Both the position numbers and the translations under genes were made by a program. DNA of 58,213 nucleotides from Candidatus Heimdallarchaeota archaeon (GTDB lineage: Archaea > Asgardarchaeota > Heimdallarchaeia > JABLTI01): contig JAUWKS010000017.1 in assembly GCA_030614005.1 (NCBI GenBank), positions 1 through 58,213 of the forward strand, in the 5' to 3' direction. Positions 25,115-34,209 of the stretch are shown here, piece by piece. Position 1 is the first letter of the stretch. The number at the start of each line of letters is the position of its first letter. The notes beneath the pieces are model-generated. The model saw only the letters and a program-made list of their open reading frames with translations, was not told where the DNA came from and made no database searches.

Positions 25115-28048
25115 ATGAAAGTTAAAATAAATTCTGAAGAAAAAGAGTTCCCAGAAAAAACATCAATTATGGACTATTTGTTGCAAAACAACCGTCATAT
25201 TGCCGGAGTTTGCAAAGTGAAAGAGCTTGATCCTTATGGCTCTTGCAGATTATGCTTAGTTGAAATCAACGGTCGTCTATTACCTGCTTGTGCAACCTAT
25301 CCAAGAGAAAATGATTCTATAAATATCAATAACAATGTTGTGATTAATAGTAGAAAAACTGCTCTCGAATTGATGCTCTCCGACCATTTTGGAGATTGTA
25401 TCGGACCCTGTAATGATGGATGTCCATCAAAAAGTGAAGTTCAAAACTATCTCGCATTAATTGCAATGGGTAAACATCACGAAGCCGTTGCTCTAATGAA
25501 GCAAGATTATATTTTACCTGCCGCACTTGGTCGTGTCTGTCCAGCATTCTGCGAAGATGCTTGCAGAAGGAATCTAGTTGAAGGTCCAGTCGCAATTCGC
25601 GAAGCAAAACGATTTGCAGCGGATTATGATTTAGAACATGGACCTTGGATGCCTGACATTCCAAAAGAAACTGGTAAAAGTGTTGGTATTGTTGGTGGTG
25701 GACCTGCAGGTCTTGCAGCTGCATTTTATCTACGCGTCAAAGGACACAAAATTACTATCTATGAATCTCTCCCAGAACTTGGCGGTATGTTGCGATATGG
25801 TATACCTGAATATCGTTTACCAAAAGCAATTCTAGATAAAGACATCGATACAGTAATTAAAACAGGTATTGAAGTAAAAACTAACACAACGGTCAGTGTA
25901 GATATTACACTTGAAGAGTTACAAATGAAACACGATGCTGTTTTTGTTGGTATTGGTGCTTGGAAAGTCTACAAACCAAGAGTTGACAATTGTGAAATAG
26001 TAGGTGTTTTAGATGCAATTGATTTCTTAAAACGAACAGCAATGGGTGAGAAAATCGATATCGGTAAAAACGTAATGGTTGTCGGTGGAGGCAACAGTGC
26101 AATGGATGTTGCTCGAACTTGCATACGACTTGGAGCAAACGTTTCACTTTCTTACAGCCGAACCAAAAATGAAATGCCAGCACGACAAATCGAAATCGAA
26201 GAAGCAGAAGATGAAGGTGTTAATTTTCTTATTCTATCTAATCCAGTAAATATCATTGGCGATGGAAAGATCCAAGAAGTAGAATTAGTTAGAATGGAGC
26301 TTGGTGAACCAGATGAAAGTGGTCGGTGTCGACCAATTGTTTGTGATGGGTCAAATTATTGCGTTGATGTAGACACAGTCATCTTTGCAATTGGACAAAG
26401 ACCAGATTATGAGCTCTTAGCTCAACATGGTTTGGAACATCATAGCTGGGGTGGTGCAAGATATGATGAAATCACATATGAAACAAACCTCCCAGGAGTG
26501 TTTGTTGGTGGAGATGTAGCAATTGGTGCAGCCACCGTCATTGAAGCAATTGCAACGTCTAAAAATGCAGCGCAAATGATTGACTTTTACCTCAAAGGTA
26601 CTCTACCTAAAATCCGAGAGATTATTAAAGAACCTTCGAAACATCTTGATGAAATTTATTCTGATGAAAAGCTCAAAGAATTCCTCTTGAAATATTATCC
26701 CTATAATCATTGGAAGAAAGTTACTGAAGAAGATTACAAAGATAGAAAACGACAAGAAAGAGCAAAAACAAAGCTCCTTCCAGCAAAGGAACGAGCAAAA
26801 ACGTTCGATGAAGTTGAACTAACTCATTCAGAAGAAGACATTTTGAAGGAAACTGAAAGATGTATGTCTTGTGGTTGTCTTGATTCTTTTGATTGCAAAT
26901 TGAGAGAATACTCTATGATGTATAATGCTAAACAAGATACTTTTGAAGGAGAATTACAATCCGATGTTGTAGATGAATCACATCCTCATGTTATTCTTGA
27001 TAACAACAAGTGTATTTTGTGTGGCAGATGTATTAATTTAACTCACGAAATAACTGGCGAAGGGTTAATTGATAATCTCAACCGAGGATTTACAACTAAA
27101 AATGGCCCCCCTCCAGGAACTAAGCTTGGTGAAGTTAAAGGTGATTTCATCGGTCAATTTGTTGATGAATGTCCAACAGGTGCATTTGCACTTACAACTC
27201 CTTATCCAAAAGATGGTCCTTGGAATGTTACTCCCAAACCAACTGTCTGTAATGACTGTGGTATGGGTTGTGAAATGAATATTGATATCTACAAAGGAAT
27301 CCCAGTAAACGTTTCAACTATTGATAACTCTTGGAATCATGGTTTAGTTTGTGATAAACCAAGATTTGGCAGAAGTTGGGAGAAAAGCGTAGAAAAGCCT
27401 ATGCAAAAAGATGGCAGTAAATTCAAAGAAATCTCTGATGATAAAGCTAAAGCTATTCTCAAAGATCATCTCGAGAGTTTAGCCATTGTATTAACTCCCA
27501 GTGTAACGAATGATGAAGCACAAGAGTTAATGAAATTTGCAAAGGAACATAATTTTGCTATTGGAGCTATCTACGACGAAGGTATTTCTACAACCAAATT
27601 TGCTACTATTTTTACTAGCAAACGTATACAATTGGATGTTGATTTATCAGACTATCCCGTATTGAAAACATTTATCCACATTGCAAAGAAACAAGGTGCA
27701 ATCATTACTAACGAAGAACCAGATATTGCTATAGTTAATGCACCAGCAAAACCAAAAGACATTCCAACAATTATTATGCACAAAGGACTGAATGAAGTAG
27801 GACTTATGCAGCTCGGTTTGAAAATGATTCCAAAAGCAAAGAATTACCTTGTTATTGGATCATCTGATAAAAAGTTCAAAGGATTCACCATATCTATGGG
27901 TGAAAACAAGAACGCCGATTTAGTCTTACCCCTACCAGCTTGGTTGAATAGAACCGGCAAAGTAGTTACTTCAGAAGGTCGTGAATTAGAAGTTAAACAG
28001 GTCTTAGATGGACCGTCCATTATGAAGATTTTGCAATCTTACTTCTAA
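25115..28048 (+). CDS. GltD/NfnB-like flavoprotein fused to NuoG-like Fe-S protein
   Basis: About 977 residues; the ATG at 25115 is chosen because GGAGTGA lies just before it. An N-terminal [2Fe-2S] domain (GSCRLCLVE...CATYP) is followed by a GltD-type Fe-S segment (CIGPCNDGCPSKSEVQNYL and CPAFCEDACRRN). Next come FAD (VGIVGGGPAGLAAAF) and NAD(P) (VMVVGGGNSAMDVAR) domains. Fe-S motifs CMSCGC and CILCGRC follow, then a [4Fe-4S] molybdopterin-type motif (CNDCGMGCE). The C-terminal remnant of about 230 residues is far too short for a molybdopterin catalytic domain, and there is no H-cluster. With NuoE and NuoF this resembles bifurcating transhydrogenases (Stn or NfnABC type) exchanging electrons among NADH, NADPH and ferredoxin. 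Confidence 0.88.
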   Translation: MKVKINSEEKEFPEKTSIMDYLLQNNRHIAGVCKVKELDPYGSCRLCLVEINGRLLPACATYPRENDSININNNVVINSRKTALELMLSDHFGDCIGPCNDGCPSKSEVQNYLALIAMGKHHEAVALMKQDYILPAALGRVCPAFCEDACRRNLVEGPVAIREAKRFAADYDLEHGPWMPDIPKETGKSVGIVGGGPAGLAAAFYLRVKGHKITIYESLPELGGMLRYGIPEYRLPKAILDKDIDTVIKTGIEVKTNTTVSVDITLEELQMKHDAVFVGIGAWKVYKPRVDNCEIVGVLDAIDFLKRTAMGEKIDIGKNVMVVGGGNSAMDVARTCIRLGANVSLSYSRTKNEMPARQIEIEEAEDEGVNFLILSNPVNIIGDGKIQEVELVRMELGEPDESGRCRPIVCDGSNYCVDVDTVIFAIGQRPDYELLAQHGLEHHSWGGARYDEITYETNLPGVFVGGDVAIGAATVIEAIATSKNAAQMIDFYLKGTLPKIREIIKEPSKHLDEIYSDEKLKEFLLKYYPYNHWKKVTEEDYKDRKRQERAKTKLLPAKERAKTFDEVELTHSEEDILKETERCMSCGCLDSFDCKLREYSMMYNAKQDTFEGELQSDVVDESHPHVILDNNKCILCGRCINLTHEITGEGLIDNLNRGFTTKNGPPPGTKLGEVKGDFIGQFVDECPTGAFALTTPYPKDGPWNVTPKPTVCNDCGMGCEMNIDIYKGIPVNVSTIDNSWNHGLVCDKPRFGRSWEKSVEKPMQKDGSKFKEISDDKAKAILKDHLESLAIVLTPSVTNDEAQELMKFAKEHNFAIGAIYDEGISTTKFATIFTSKRIQLDVDLSDYPVLKTFIHIAKKQGAIITNEEPDIAIVNAPAKPKDIPTIIMHKGLNEVGLMQLGLKMIPKAKNYLVIGSSDKKFKGFTISMGENKNADLVLPLPAWLNRTGKVVTSEGRELEVKQVLDGPSIMKILQSYF

Positions 28049-28285
28049 TTTCTTTTTTCATTTAATTGAAAGGACATCATTGTGATTTCCTTTCATAAAA
28101 TCTTTTATTCTAAAAATCAAATTTTTCCTATTTTAATAAGTTTAGAGTTAGTCTTTTTTAACTAGAAAGCATTATTTATTTAATTAATTCATTTTAAGGA
28201 ATTGATATTTCAACATTTGATTAAGTAAACCAAATCTTTAATGAACATTCTTGAGATTAATGAATATATTACGAAGTGAAATTAA

Positions 28286-29893
28286 ATGGCAGAAGAAGTA
28301 AACCTTGATTTATTGGATTTAAAAGTGATGTATCCAAATACAATGCTATTAGATTATATAAATAAAAAAGAATCAATGTCAAAATTCTTTGGAGGCGTTT
28401 ATGATAAAATGCATCCAGTCAAATTCCGAGGAGATCGAGGAATAATAAAGGATATTTTAATGAAATATAATAAATCAATTAATGCTCAAAGTAAGGTTTT
28501 CGAAAATATTGAGTCAATTGAAAACGAAGATGTAAAATTTGTTATTACTGGTCAACAACCAGGCCTTTTCACTGGGCCCATGTATACCATCTATAAAACA
28601 TTCTCAGCAATAAATTATGCAAAAAAGTATTCTACTGATGATGTAAAGCTTGTACCATTATTTTGGAATGCTTCTGAAGATCACGATGTTGAAGAAGTAG
28701 ATAATATTTGGATTTTAAATAAAAAAAATGATGTTAAGCATATTAAATTCGATAGTAGTGCTTTATTAGGAAAGAGTTTGGAGAATGTCCAAATTGAACA
28801 TAACCATTTTGATACTCTTCTTACTAAAATGAAAAGTTCGTTTGTAGAAACAGAATTTTCTGACTCCATTTTTGATATGTTAAGTGGCATACTCAAGAAA
28901 TCAGAAAAATGGGGCGAGTTCTTTAGCAGGACACTTTCTTTCTTGATGGGAGAATGGGGCCTTATTTTACTTGAGCCTAAAATTCTACGTCCTCATTTGA
29001 AAGATTATTTCACGGTAGTTCTTAATAACACAGTAAAGTATAACTCTATCTTCCAAAAAACTACTGATGGTTTGACAGATTTAAGTTACAAACCTAAAAT
29101 GCATAAGAAAGAAAATATCGCAGGATTATTCTACATTGATGAGGAATTAAATAGATTAACTATAACACTTAAAGAAAAAGGAATGTATGAATTATCTGAT
29201 GGTAAAACATTTACTCGAGAAGAAATTCTTAATGAAGTTCAAACTCATCCTGAGCAATTCAGTACTAATGCTATTTTTCGACCACTTGCTCAAGATATAA
29301 TGATTCCAACACATGTTTTTGTTGGAGGTCCATCAGAAATTGGTTACCATATCCAAATCAAAGATTTGTATAAGGAGTTTGATTTAACTCAACCTAATGT
29401 TGTTTTTAGAATGGGTGCAACAGTAATTGAAAGGCATATTAATAAAATAATTGAGAAATACAACTTTTCAATCACGGAATTGCGCGATTTGAATAGATTG
29501 AGCTCAAAGCTTGTTGCTAGTGAAAGCGAATATAAATTGCAAGGGCATTTCAATAATATTTCTGAAATATTAGATACGATGAATACAGAGCTAAATGATT
29601 ATAATAAAGAACTTGGCTCTCGAGTTCAACATCGTAAAAAATCCATAATGAAAGAATTAGAAAATATTGAGAAGATGTATATTAAATATGTCAAAAATGA
29701 CAACCAACTTTTGACCAATCAATTAACTAAGACTCGAGCTTATTTATTCCCAAGTGATAAACCTCAAGAACGAATGTTTAATATCTTCCAATATCTTAAC
29801 AAGTATTCATTAACTCTCCTAGATTGTATGAGAAATCTCTTAACAAAAGATCAACCAGGAAAACATGTGGTATTAAAATGTTGGATGTTTTAG
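28286..29893 (+). CDS. bshC: BshC-like cysteine-adding enzyme (bacillithiol synthesis)
   Basis: The presumed last step of bacillithiol synthesis, joining cysteine to glucosaminyl-malate. At 535 residues it has BshC length and motifs: FVITGQQPGLFTGPMYTIYK (85-104), PLFWNASEDHDVEEVDNIW (124-142) and a HVFVGGPSEIGYHIQ segment near residue 350. A long C-terminal coiled coil follows and the protein ends in GKHVVLK. It overlaps the BshB1-like gene by 16 bases, so translation is coupled, and BshA follows. Clustering of all three bsh genes makes the assignment much stronger than one match. BshC is known from Firmicutes, Bacteroidetes and some other bacteria; I know of no characterised archaeal case. 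Confidence 0.92.
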   Translation: MAEEVNLDLLDLKVMYPNTMLLDYINKKESMSKFFGGVYDKMHPVKFRGDRGIIKDILMKYNKSINAQSKVFENIESIENEDVKFVITGQQPGLFTGPMYTIYKTFSAINYAKKYSTDDVKLVPLFWNASEDHDVEEVDNIWILNKKNDVKHIKFDSSALLGKSLENVQIEHNHFDTLLTKMKSSFVETEFSDSIFDMLSGILKKSEKWGEFFSRTLSFLMGEWGLILLEPKILRPHLKDYFTVVLNNTVKYNSIFQKTTDGLTDLSYKPKMHKKENIAGLFYIDEELNRLTITLKEKGMYELSDGKTFTREEILNEVQTHPEQFSTNAIFRPLAQDIMIPTHVFVGGPSEIGYHIQIKDLYKEFDLTQPNVVFRMGATVIERHINKIIEKYNFSITELRDLNRLSSKLVASESEYKLQGHFNNISEILDTMNTELNDYNKELGSRVQHRKKSIMKELENIEKMYIKYVKNDNQLLTNQLTKTRAYLFPSDKPQERMFNIFQYLNKYSLTLLDCMRNLLTKDQPGKHVVLKCWMF

Positions 29894-30561
29894 TTTTTGG
29901 CCCCCATCCTGATGATGCCGAACTTGGTGCAGGTGGAGCAATAGCAAAAGCTGTTGCAGAAGGATTGAAAGTAGGCATTATTGATCTAACTGCTGGTGAA
30001 ATGGGTACACTCGGTACTAAGGAAATTCGTTTGAAAGAAGCAGAAAGTGCTTCAAAAATACTTGGTGTGAAATTCAGAGAAAATCTAGGATTACCAGATG
30101 GATATATTGGTTTAGATATTTCACAAGAAGACATTTTTGCAGTAGCAAAGAAAATTCGTCAATATCAACCTAAAATTGTCTTAGCACCATATTGGGATGA
30201 CAGGCACCCAGATCATGCTGCTAGTTCGGAGATAATCACTAAAGCAGCTCATTATGCAAAATTGAAAAAATTTAATCTTGAACATCCGCAACATAAAATT
30301 CAACAACTTATCTATTATGAATTAAATGGTCAATTTACTCCATCATATATTATAGATGTAAGCGACTTTTTTGAACAAAAAAAAGAAGCAATAATGAGTC
30401 ATAAATCTCAATTTAAAGAGTTTTCAAAAGAATATCTTCCTTTTCCTTTAGTTGAAAGATGTGCCTATTATGGGTCATTAATTAATGCCTCTTATGGTGA
30501 GGCCTTTATGGTAAAAGGCTCGTTAAAAGTTGATAAATGGGAAGTCATTATAAATAAATGA
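29878..30561 (+). CDS. bshB1: BshB1-like N-acetylglucosaminyl-malate deacetylase (PIG-L family)
   Basis: A zinc-dependent deacetylase of 227 residues, removing acetate from GlcNAc-malate. The start ATG at 29878 places the metal motif GPHPDDAELG at residues 8-17; an open frame back to 29824 runs inside bshC. The segments LTAGEMGTLGT, ENLGLPDGYI and DDRHPDHAASS carry the family's zinc and catalytic residues. The first two match the BshB1 branch (LTRGELGTRGT and NLxLPDG) better than generic LmbE or MshB. It lies between bshC (16-base overlap) and bshA (27-base gap). Confidence 0.92.
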   Translation: MLDVLVFGPHPDDAELGAGGAIAKAVAEGLKVGIIDLTAGEMGTLGTKEIRLKEAESASKILGVKFRENLGLPDGYIGLDISQEDIFAVAKKIRQYQPKIVLAPYWDDRHPDHAASSEIITKAAHYAKLKKFNLEHPQHKIQQLIYYELNGQFTPSYIIDVSDFFEQKKEAIMSHKSQFKEFSKEYLPFPLVERCAYYGSLINASYGEAFMVKGSLKVDKWEVIINK

Positions 30562-30588
30562 TAATTTACTATATCCGAGGATATTACG

Positions 30589-31683
30589 ATGAAAATTGGT
30601 ATAATTAATTATCCCACATTTGGTGGTAGTGGAATTGTTGGTACTGAGTTGGGATTAGAGCTTCAAAAAAGAGGACACGAAGTTCATTTTATTTCCTATC
30701 AAATACCTGAACGATTAAAACTAGAAGAGGATTACATTTTTCATGAAGTCAATATTTTATCCTATCCTCTCTTTAAGTATAAACCTTATACGATTATCTT
30801 GGCATCTCTATTGCACAAGTTAGTTAATGAACATGAATTGGACATTCTCCACGGCCATTACGCAATCCCCCATGCGACATCATTGTATCTTGCAAAATTA
30901 AGTAATGATAAAGCGAAAATTATATCGACAATTCATGGTTCTGATATGCATCTTCTAGGTCTTGATGATGCGTACAAACCGATTTTAGTTAATAGTTTAA
31001 ATAATCATGATGCATTAACGACGGTATCCAAATGGATGAGACAATTCGTAGTAGACAATTACGATATGGAAAAAGATATTGATGTAATATATAATTTCGT
31101 AAACCCCAAGAAATTTTCCAACATTAAAAAACCAGTAAAAGAGGAAGTTGTTTTTTGCCATGTTTCTAACTTTAGAAAAGTCAAGCGCTCACCAGATATT
31201 GTTAAAGCATTTGCAATCGAAGCAGAGAAATATAATCATATCAGATTAGAAATGATAGGAGAAGGTCCTGAACGAGAATATTGTCGAGATTTAGCAATAT
31301 CTTTAGGCATTAATGATAAGGTTGTGTTTAGAGGGAGCCTTCTTAATGTCCCTCGTGTTTTATGTTTTACTGATGTTTTTGTTATTCCCTCAGAAAAAGA
31401 AAGTTTTGGTTTGGCTGCTTTAGAAGCAATGGCTTGTAGTATACCAGTTATTTCTTCAAACGCAGGTGGTTTACCTGAAGTTGTTGAACATGAAAAGACT
31501 GGTTTTGTTATTGAACCGGGAGATATTGATGCTTTAGCGAAATATATGAACATTATGATTGAAGATGAACCTTTAAGAAAGAAATTAGGAAAAGCTTCTG
31601 CTCAACGTGCTAAGGGAGTATTCCATCCTGATAAAATCATCCCTCAATATGAATCATTATACAAGAAAGTGATTGAAAAATAA
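30589..31683 (+). CDS. bshA: BshA-like GlcNAc:malate glycosyltransferase
   Basis: A GT4-family retaining glycosyltransferase of 364 residues that would transfer GlcNAc from UDP-GlcNAc to L-malate, the first committed step to bacillithiol. The N-terminal motif YPTFGGSGIVGTELG is diagnostic of BshA, followed by GHEVHFIS, HGHYAIPHA and the TTVSKWM region. The C-terminal half has the GT4 donor site (PSEKESFGLAALEAMAC and NAGGLPEVV). It is the third gene of a bshC-bshB1-bshA operon. An inverted repeat immediately downstream probably ends transcription. Confidence 0.93.
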   Translation: MKIGIINYPTFGGSGIVGTELGLELQKRGHEVHFISYQIPERLKLEEDYIFHEVNILSYPLFKYKPYTIILASLLHKLVNEHELDILHGHYAIPHATSLYLAKLSNDKAKIISTIHGSDMHLLGLDDAYKPILVNSLNNHDALTTVSKWMRQFVVDNYDMEKDIDVIYNFVNPKKFSNIKKPVKEEVVFCHVSNFRKVKRSPDIVKAFAIEAEKYNHIRLEMIGEGPEREYCRDLAISLGINDKVVFRGSLLNVPRVLCFTDVFVIPSEKESFGLAALEAMACSIPVISSNAGGLPEVVEHEKTGFVIEPGDIDALAKYMNIMIEDEPLRKKLGKASAQRAKGVFHPDKIIPQYESLYKKVIEK

Positions 31684-31691
31684 AATATTAA

Positions 31692-31714
31692 ATGGAAACA
31701 ATTATCGTTTCCAT
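31692..31714. terminator. Hairpin at the bshA / surface protein junction
   Basis: ATGGAAAC and GTTTCCAT are perfect complements around a 7-base loop. The hairpin lies just after the bshA stop codon and overlaps the last codons of the convergent minus-strand gene. Confidence 0.5.
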
Positions 31715-32364
31715 AAAGTTATTTTTGTAATTACAATGACGATTAGTGGGACACCAACTATTATTCCTCCAGCCAACCACCAAGTCCAATTTTGAGGTGC
31801 TTGCTGTGGTATATCCAAACGGGGCGTTGAAGGTACCGGTGATATTTCAAATGAAAATGCTTGTCCAATAAAAGTTTCCCATTCATTGTTATGATAGTAG
31901 GAAACATTCAAATTATTAATTCCAACAAAACCTTCTTCTGTACAATTTGCTGCAAACCAGAATGAGTGAAAAGAATCAGGTACGATTTTTGCCCAAGTGA
32001 CATTAACATACCCTACATCCCAGTAGAATAAAGGTTCAGTATTATTTACATCAAGATAATAATCTGTGGAATTGTAAAAGGTCATATTATTTGAAACACC
32101 ATAAACATCTGAGATATTGAATGAAGCTGTCGCATCAAAACTTATTGTAGTGTTATACATACTTTCTGTACTATTGAGTGCATTTCTAAATACAACTGTA
32201 GTATTTACAAATTGCCCTACATAAGGATTAATTATATCAGGTGCCATATATACTATTACATTATTTAATGGCGTCTCAGCAGTAGCTGTTCCCACACCAT
32301 TTACAAACAATAGTATTGTAATTGCGATCGTTGCTGTGATAGGTAATAGTTTCTTATACTTCAA
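31702..32364 (-). CDS. Membrane-anchored secreted protein
   Basis: I do not recognise a family. The 220-residue product has an N-terminal signal peptide (KLLPITATIAITILLFVNGVGTATA) and an extracellular domain with many Asn and Thr, including several NxS/T sites. A single C-terminal helix (WWLAGGIIVGVPLIVIVITK) is followed by a short basic tail. The outside domain looks beta-rich, like the CARDB/DUF11-type domains of archaeal surface proteins (VNTTVVFRNALNSTESMYNTTIS), but this is only a resemblance. An 8-bp inverted repeat lies about 60 bases upstream. Confidence 0.65.
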   Translation of the reverse strand: MKYKKLLPITATIAITILLFVNGVGTATAETPLNNVIVYMAPDIINPYVGQFVNTTVVFRNALNSTESMYNTTISFDATASFNISDVYGVSNNMTFYNSTDYYLDVNNTEPLFYWDVGYVNVTWAKIVPDSFHSFWFAANCTEEGFVGINNLNVSYYHNNEWETFIGQAFSFEISPVPSTPRLDIPQQAPQNWTWWLAGGIIVGVPLIVIVITKITLWKR

Positions 32365-32716
32365 GGCTAATTCTCACCAGATTAAGTCAAATGAGTTGGT
32401 TTTTCACACATTAATAAATGATTCGAAGTAATAGAAAATTACTTCTTAATAATTATTATTTAAGTTCAAGTATAATTCAAAAAGAGTTAAACATTAAGAG
32501 AATTAGTTGCTAATTTTGATAAAATAGCACTAAATCAAAGATGTAACTAAAAAAGACCCCTTTCGAAGTTTTTTTATAGTGTGTGTTTAATTTGTTGTAT
32601 AGCAAATAATATGTAGGTATGATTTATCGTTTAATACCACAATCAACTTATACCTAAATACAAACAATATTATTGTCAAAAAAACATTGACCTATTAATC
32701 CTCAGAAGGTGTAAAA
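32365..32716. other. Divergent intergenic region with an inverted repeat
   Basis: No gene is seen in these 352 bases. They hold GAAGTAAT/ATTACTTC, a perfect 8-bp inverted repeat with a 5-base loop at 32425-32445, about 60 bases upstream of the minus-strand surface-protein gene. A looser repeat, TAGGTAT ... ATACCTA, lies near 32613-32655. AAGGTG precedes the TTG start of the LC7 gene. Confidence 0.4.
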
Positions 32717-33148
32717 TTGCAGCGCAAAGATGAACAAGTTTCAAGAGAAGATTTACTCTCAGTAATCGGTTTCGGATCGGCTGGTGGAAGAAACACTGAG
32801 CTAAATAACTTACTAAAAGAATTGGAATCATCTGTTCCAGAGATCGAAGCAGCAGCCGTAGTTAGTGTTGAAGGTTTACCCATTGCTTCTGCATTGCCTC
32901 GAGACATAGAAGAAACCCGATTAGCCGCTATGACAGCAGCAATGTTGTCCTTAGGTGAAAGAGTTATTGAGGAAATGAAAAAAGGTCATATTGAAAGAGT
33001 TTTCATTGAAGGTTCAGAGGGGACAATCATTTCAATGAACGCAGGTCCAAATGCTGTTTTAACAGTTAGTTCACGAAAAGATGCTAAACTTGGTTTAATC
33101 TTCCTCGAAATGGGCAGAGCAGCAAGAAAAATAGCTGATATTTTATAA
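32717..33148 (+). CDS. Roadblock/LC7 domain protein (first)
   Basis: A 143-residue protein of the Roadblock/LC7 (MglB, Ragulator) fold, which binds and regulates small GTPases and is greatly expanded in Asgard archaea. After a short charged N-terminus the domain runs from about residue 32: LLKELESSVPEIEAAAVVSVEGLPIASALP, then AAMTAAMLSLGERVIEEM, RVFIEGSEGTIISMNAG and AVLTVSSRKDAKLGLIFLEM. The start is TTG at 32717 behind AAGGTG. It is separate from the second LC7 gene (36341) and more MglB-like. No small GTPase gene is in the window. Confidence 0.88.
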   Translation: MQRKDEQVSREDLLSVIGFGSAGGRNTELNNLLKELESSVPEIEAAAVVSVEGLPIASALPRDIEETRLAAMTAAMLSLGERVIEEMKKGHIERVFIEGSEGTIISMNAGPNAVLTVSSRKDAKLGLIFLEMGRAARKIADIL

Positions 33149-33429
33149 TTCATTATTTGAGACCAACTCTGCTGTTCATTTTCAGCAGATAACTTTTCTT
33201 TTGTTATTTTTTAATTATAATTTGATTTTATACTCAAAAGAGTACTATTGATGAAAGGAAATCAAGTAGAATTATCATTATTTTGTTTTTCTCGTTGAAT
33301 TCTTCAGAATAACTATTTTTTTGCCAAAATTGATGGAAAATGAGATAGTAAAAGATATAGCAGCTATACAACAAGAAATATATGAGTAAGTAGGTAAAAA
33401 AGCACTTGTAAAGCGGTTGTTGGCAGTTT

Positions 33430-34194
33430 ATGAAAATCAAAAATCCTATCTATGCAATTTATGAGAAAAGATTATGGAAGCAAGTTAGGAAATATCCAAA
33501 ACCACAACATATTGGTGTTATATTAGACGGAAATAGAAGATTTGCTCGAAAAAAGGGTTTAGATGCTAAAGAAGGACATGTGTTCGGAGCACAAAAAGTA
33601 GAGGAACTACTTAACTGGTCATGGAAAATTGGAATCAAGATTATTACAATCTACGCATTCTCTACAGAAAATTTCTCAAGAGCTCCAGAAGAAGTAAAAC
33701 GCATTATGGAATTATTAGTTGAAAAATTACACCGATTGAAGAACGAACCCTTAATTGTTAAAAATAAAGTAAAAGTAAAGGTTATTGGTCGTAGAGAAAC
33801 TCTGCCAGATAAAATCAATAAATTAATTGATGAAATTGAAGAGAGTACGAAAGATTACGATAATTTTCAGCTAAACATAGCAATTAGTTATGGGGGAAGA
33901 GCAGAAATAGTTGACGCTGTTAAAAAAGTAATCGAAAAAGTACAGAAGAATGAGTTATCTTTAGAAGAAGTAGATGAAAAATTAATTGGCGAACATCTTT
34001 ACACGAAAGGTTTGCCAGACCCTGATCTTATTATCAGAACATCCGGTGAAGAAAGGTTAAGTGGATTCTTACTATGGCAAAGTGCTTATTCGGAATTATA
34101 CTTTACCGATATATACTGGCCTGCATTCCGAAAAATCGATCTTTGGCGTGCAATAAGAATTTATCAGCAACGAGAAAGAAGGTATGGAAAGTAA
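33430..34194 (+). CDS. uppS: Cis-prenyltransferase (polyprenyl diphosphate synthase)
   Basis: Builds long-chain polyprenyl diphosphate by adding isopentenyl diphosphate in cis, supplying the lipid carrier (dolichol type in archaea) for glycosylation. At 254 residues it shows the family motif HIGVILDGNRRFARKKG with catalytic Asp33, GHVFGAQKVEELLNW, the segment IYAFSTENFSR, and the C-terminal substrate site PDPDLIIRTSGEERLSGFLLWQSAYSELYF. It is the first gene of a closely spaced run (NYN, PAC3/4-like, gelsolin-like, LC7). Confidence 0.95.
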   Translation: MKIKNPIYAIYEKRLWKQVRKYPKPQHIGVILDGNRRFARKKGLDAKEGHVFGAQKVEELLNWSWKIGIKIITIYAFSTENFSRAPEEVKRIMELLVEKLHRLKNEPLIVKNKVKVKVIGRRETLPDKINKLIDEIEESTKDYDNFQLNIAISYGGRAEIVDAVKKVIEKVQKNELSLEEVDEKLIGEHLYTKGLPDPDLIIRTSGEERLSGFLLWQSAYSELYFTDIYWPAFRKIDLWRAIRIYQQRERRYGK

Positions 34195-34209
34195 CCTTCA
34201 GTTTGTAAA

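Noticed and set aside
25115..28048. Catalytic formate dehydrogenase or [FeFe]-hydrogenase subunit
   Set aside because: The molybdopterin-type cluster motif is followed by only about 230 residues, and no H-cluster cysteine motifs are present.
29824..29877. Upstream extension of the deacetylase gene to 29824
   Set aside because: The added residues are a frame inside bshC with no family match; the HPDD motif starts eight residues after the ATG at 29878.
30589..31683. Generic GT4 mannosyltransferase or sugar-lipid enzyme
   Set aside because: The YPTFGGSGIVGTELG start and the operon with bshB1 and bshC make BshA much more likely.
32613..32655. Loose TAGGTAT...ATACCTA repeat before the LC7 gene
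   Set aside because: Seven-base arms with about 30 bases between them in A/T-rich DNA are not distinguishable from chance.
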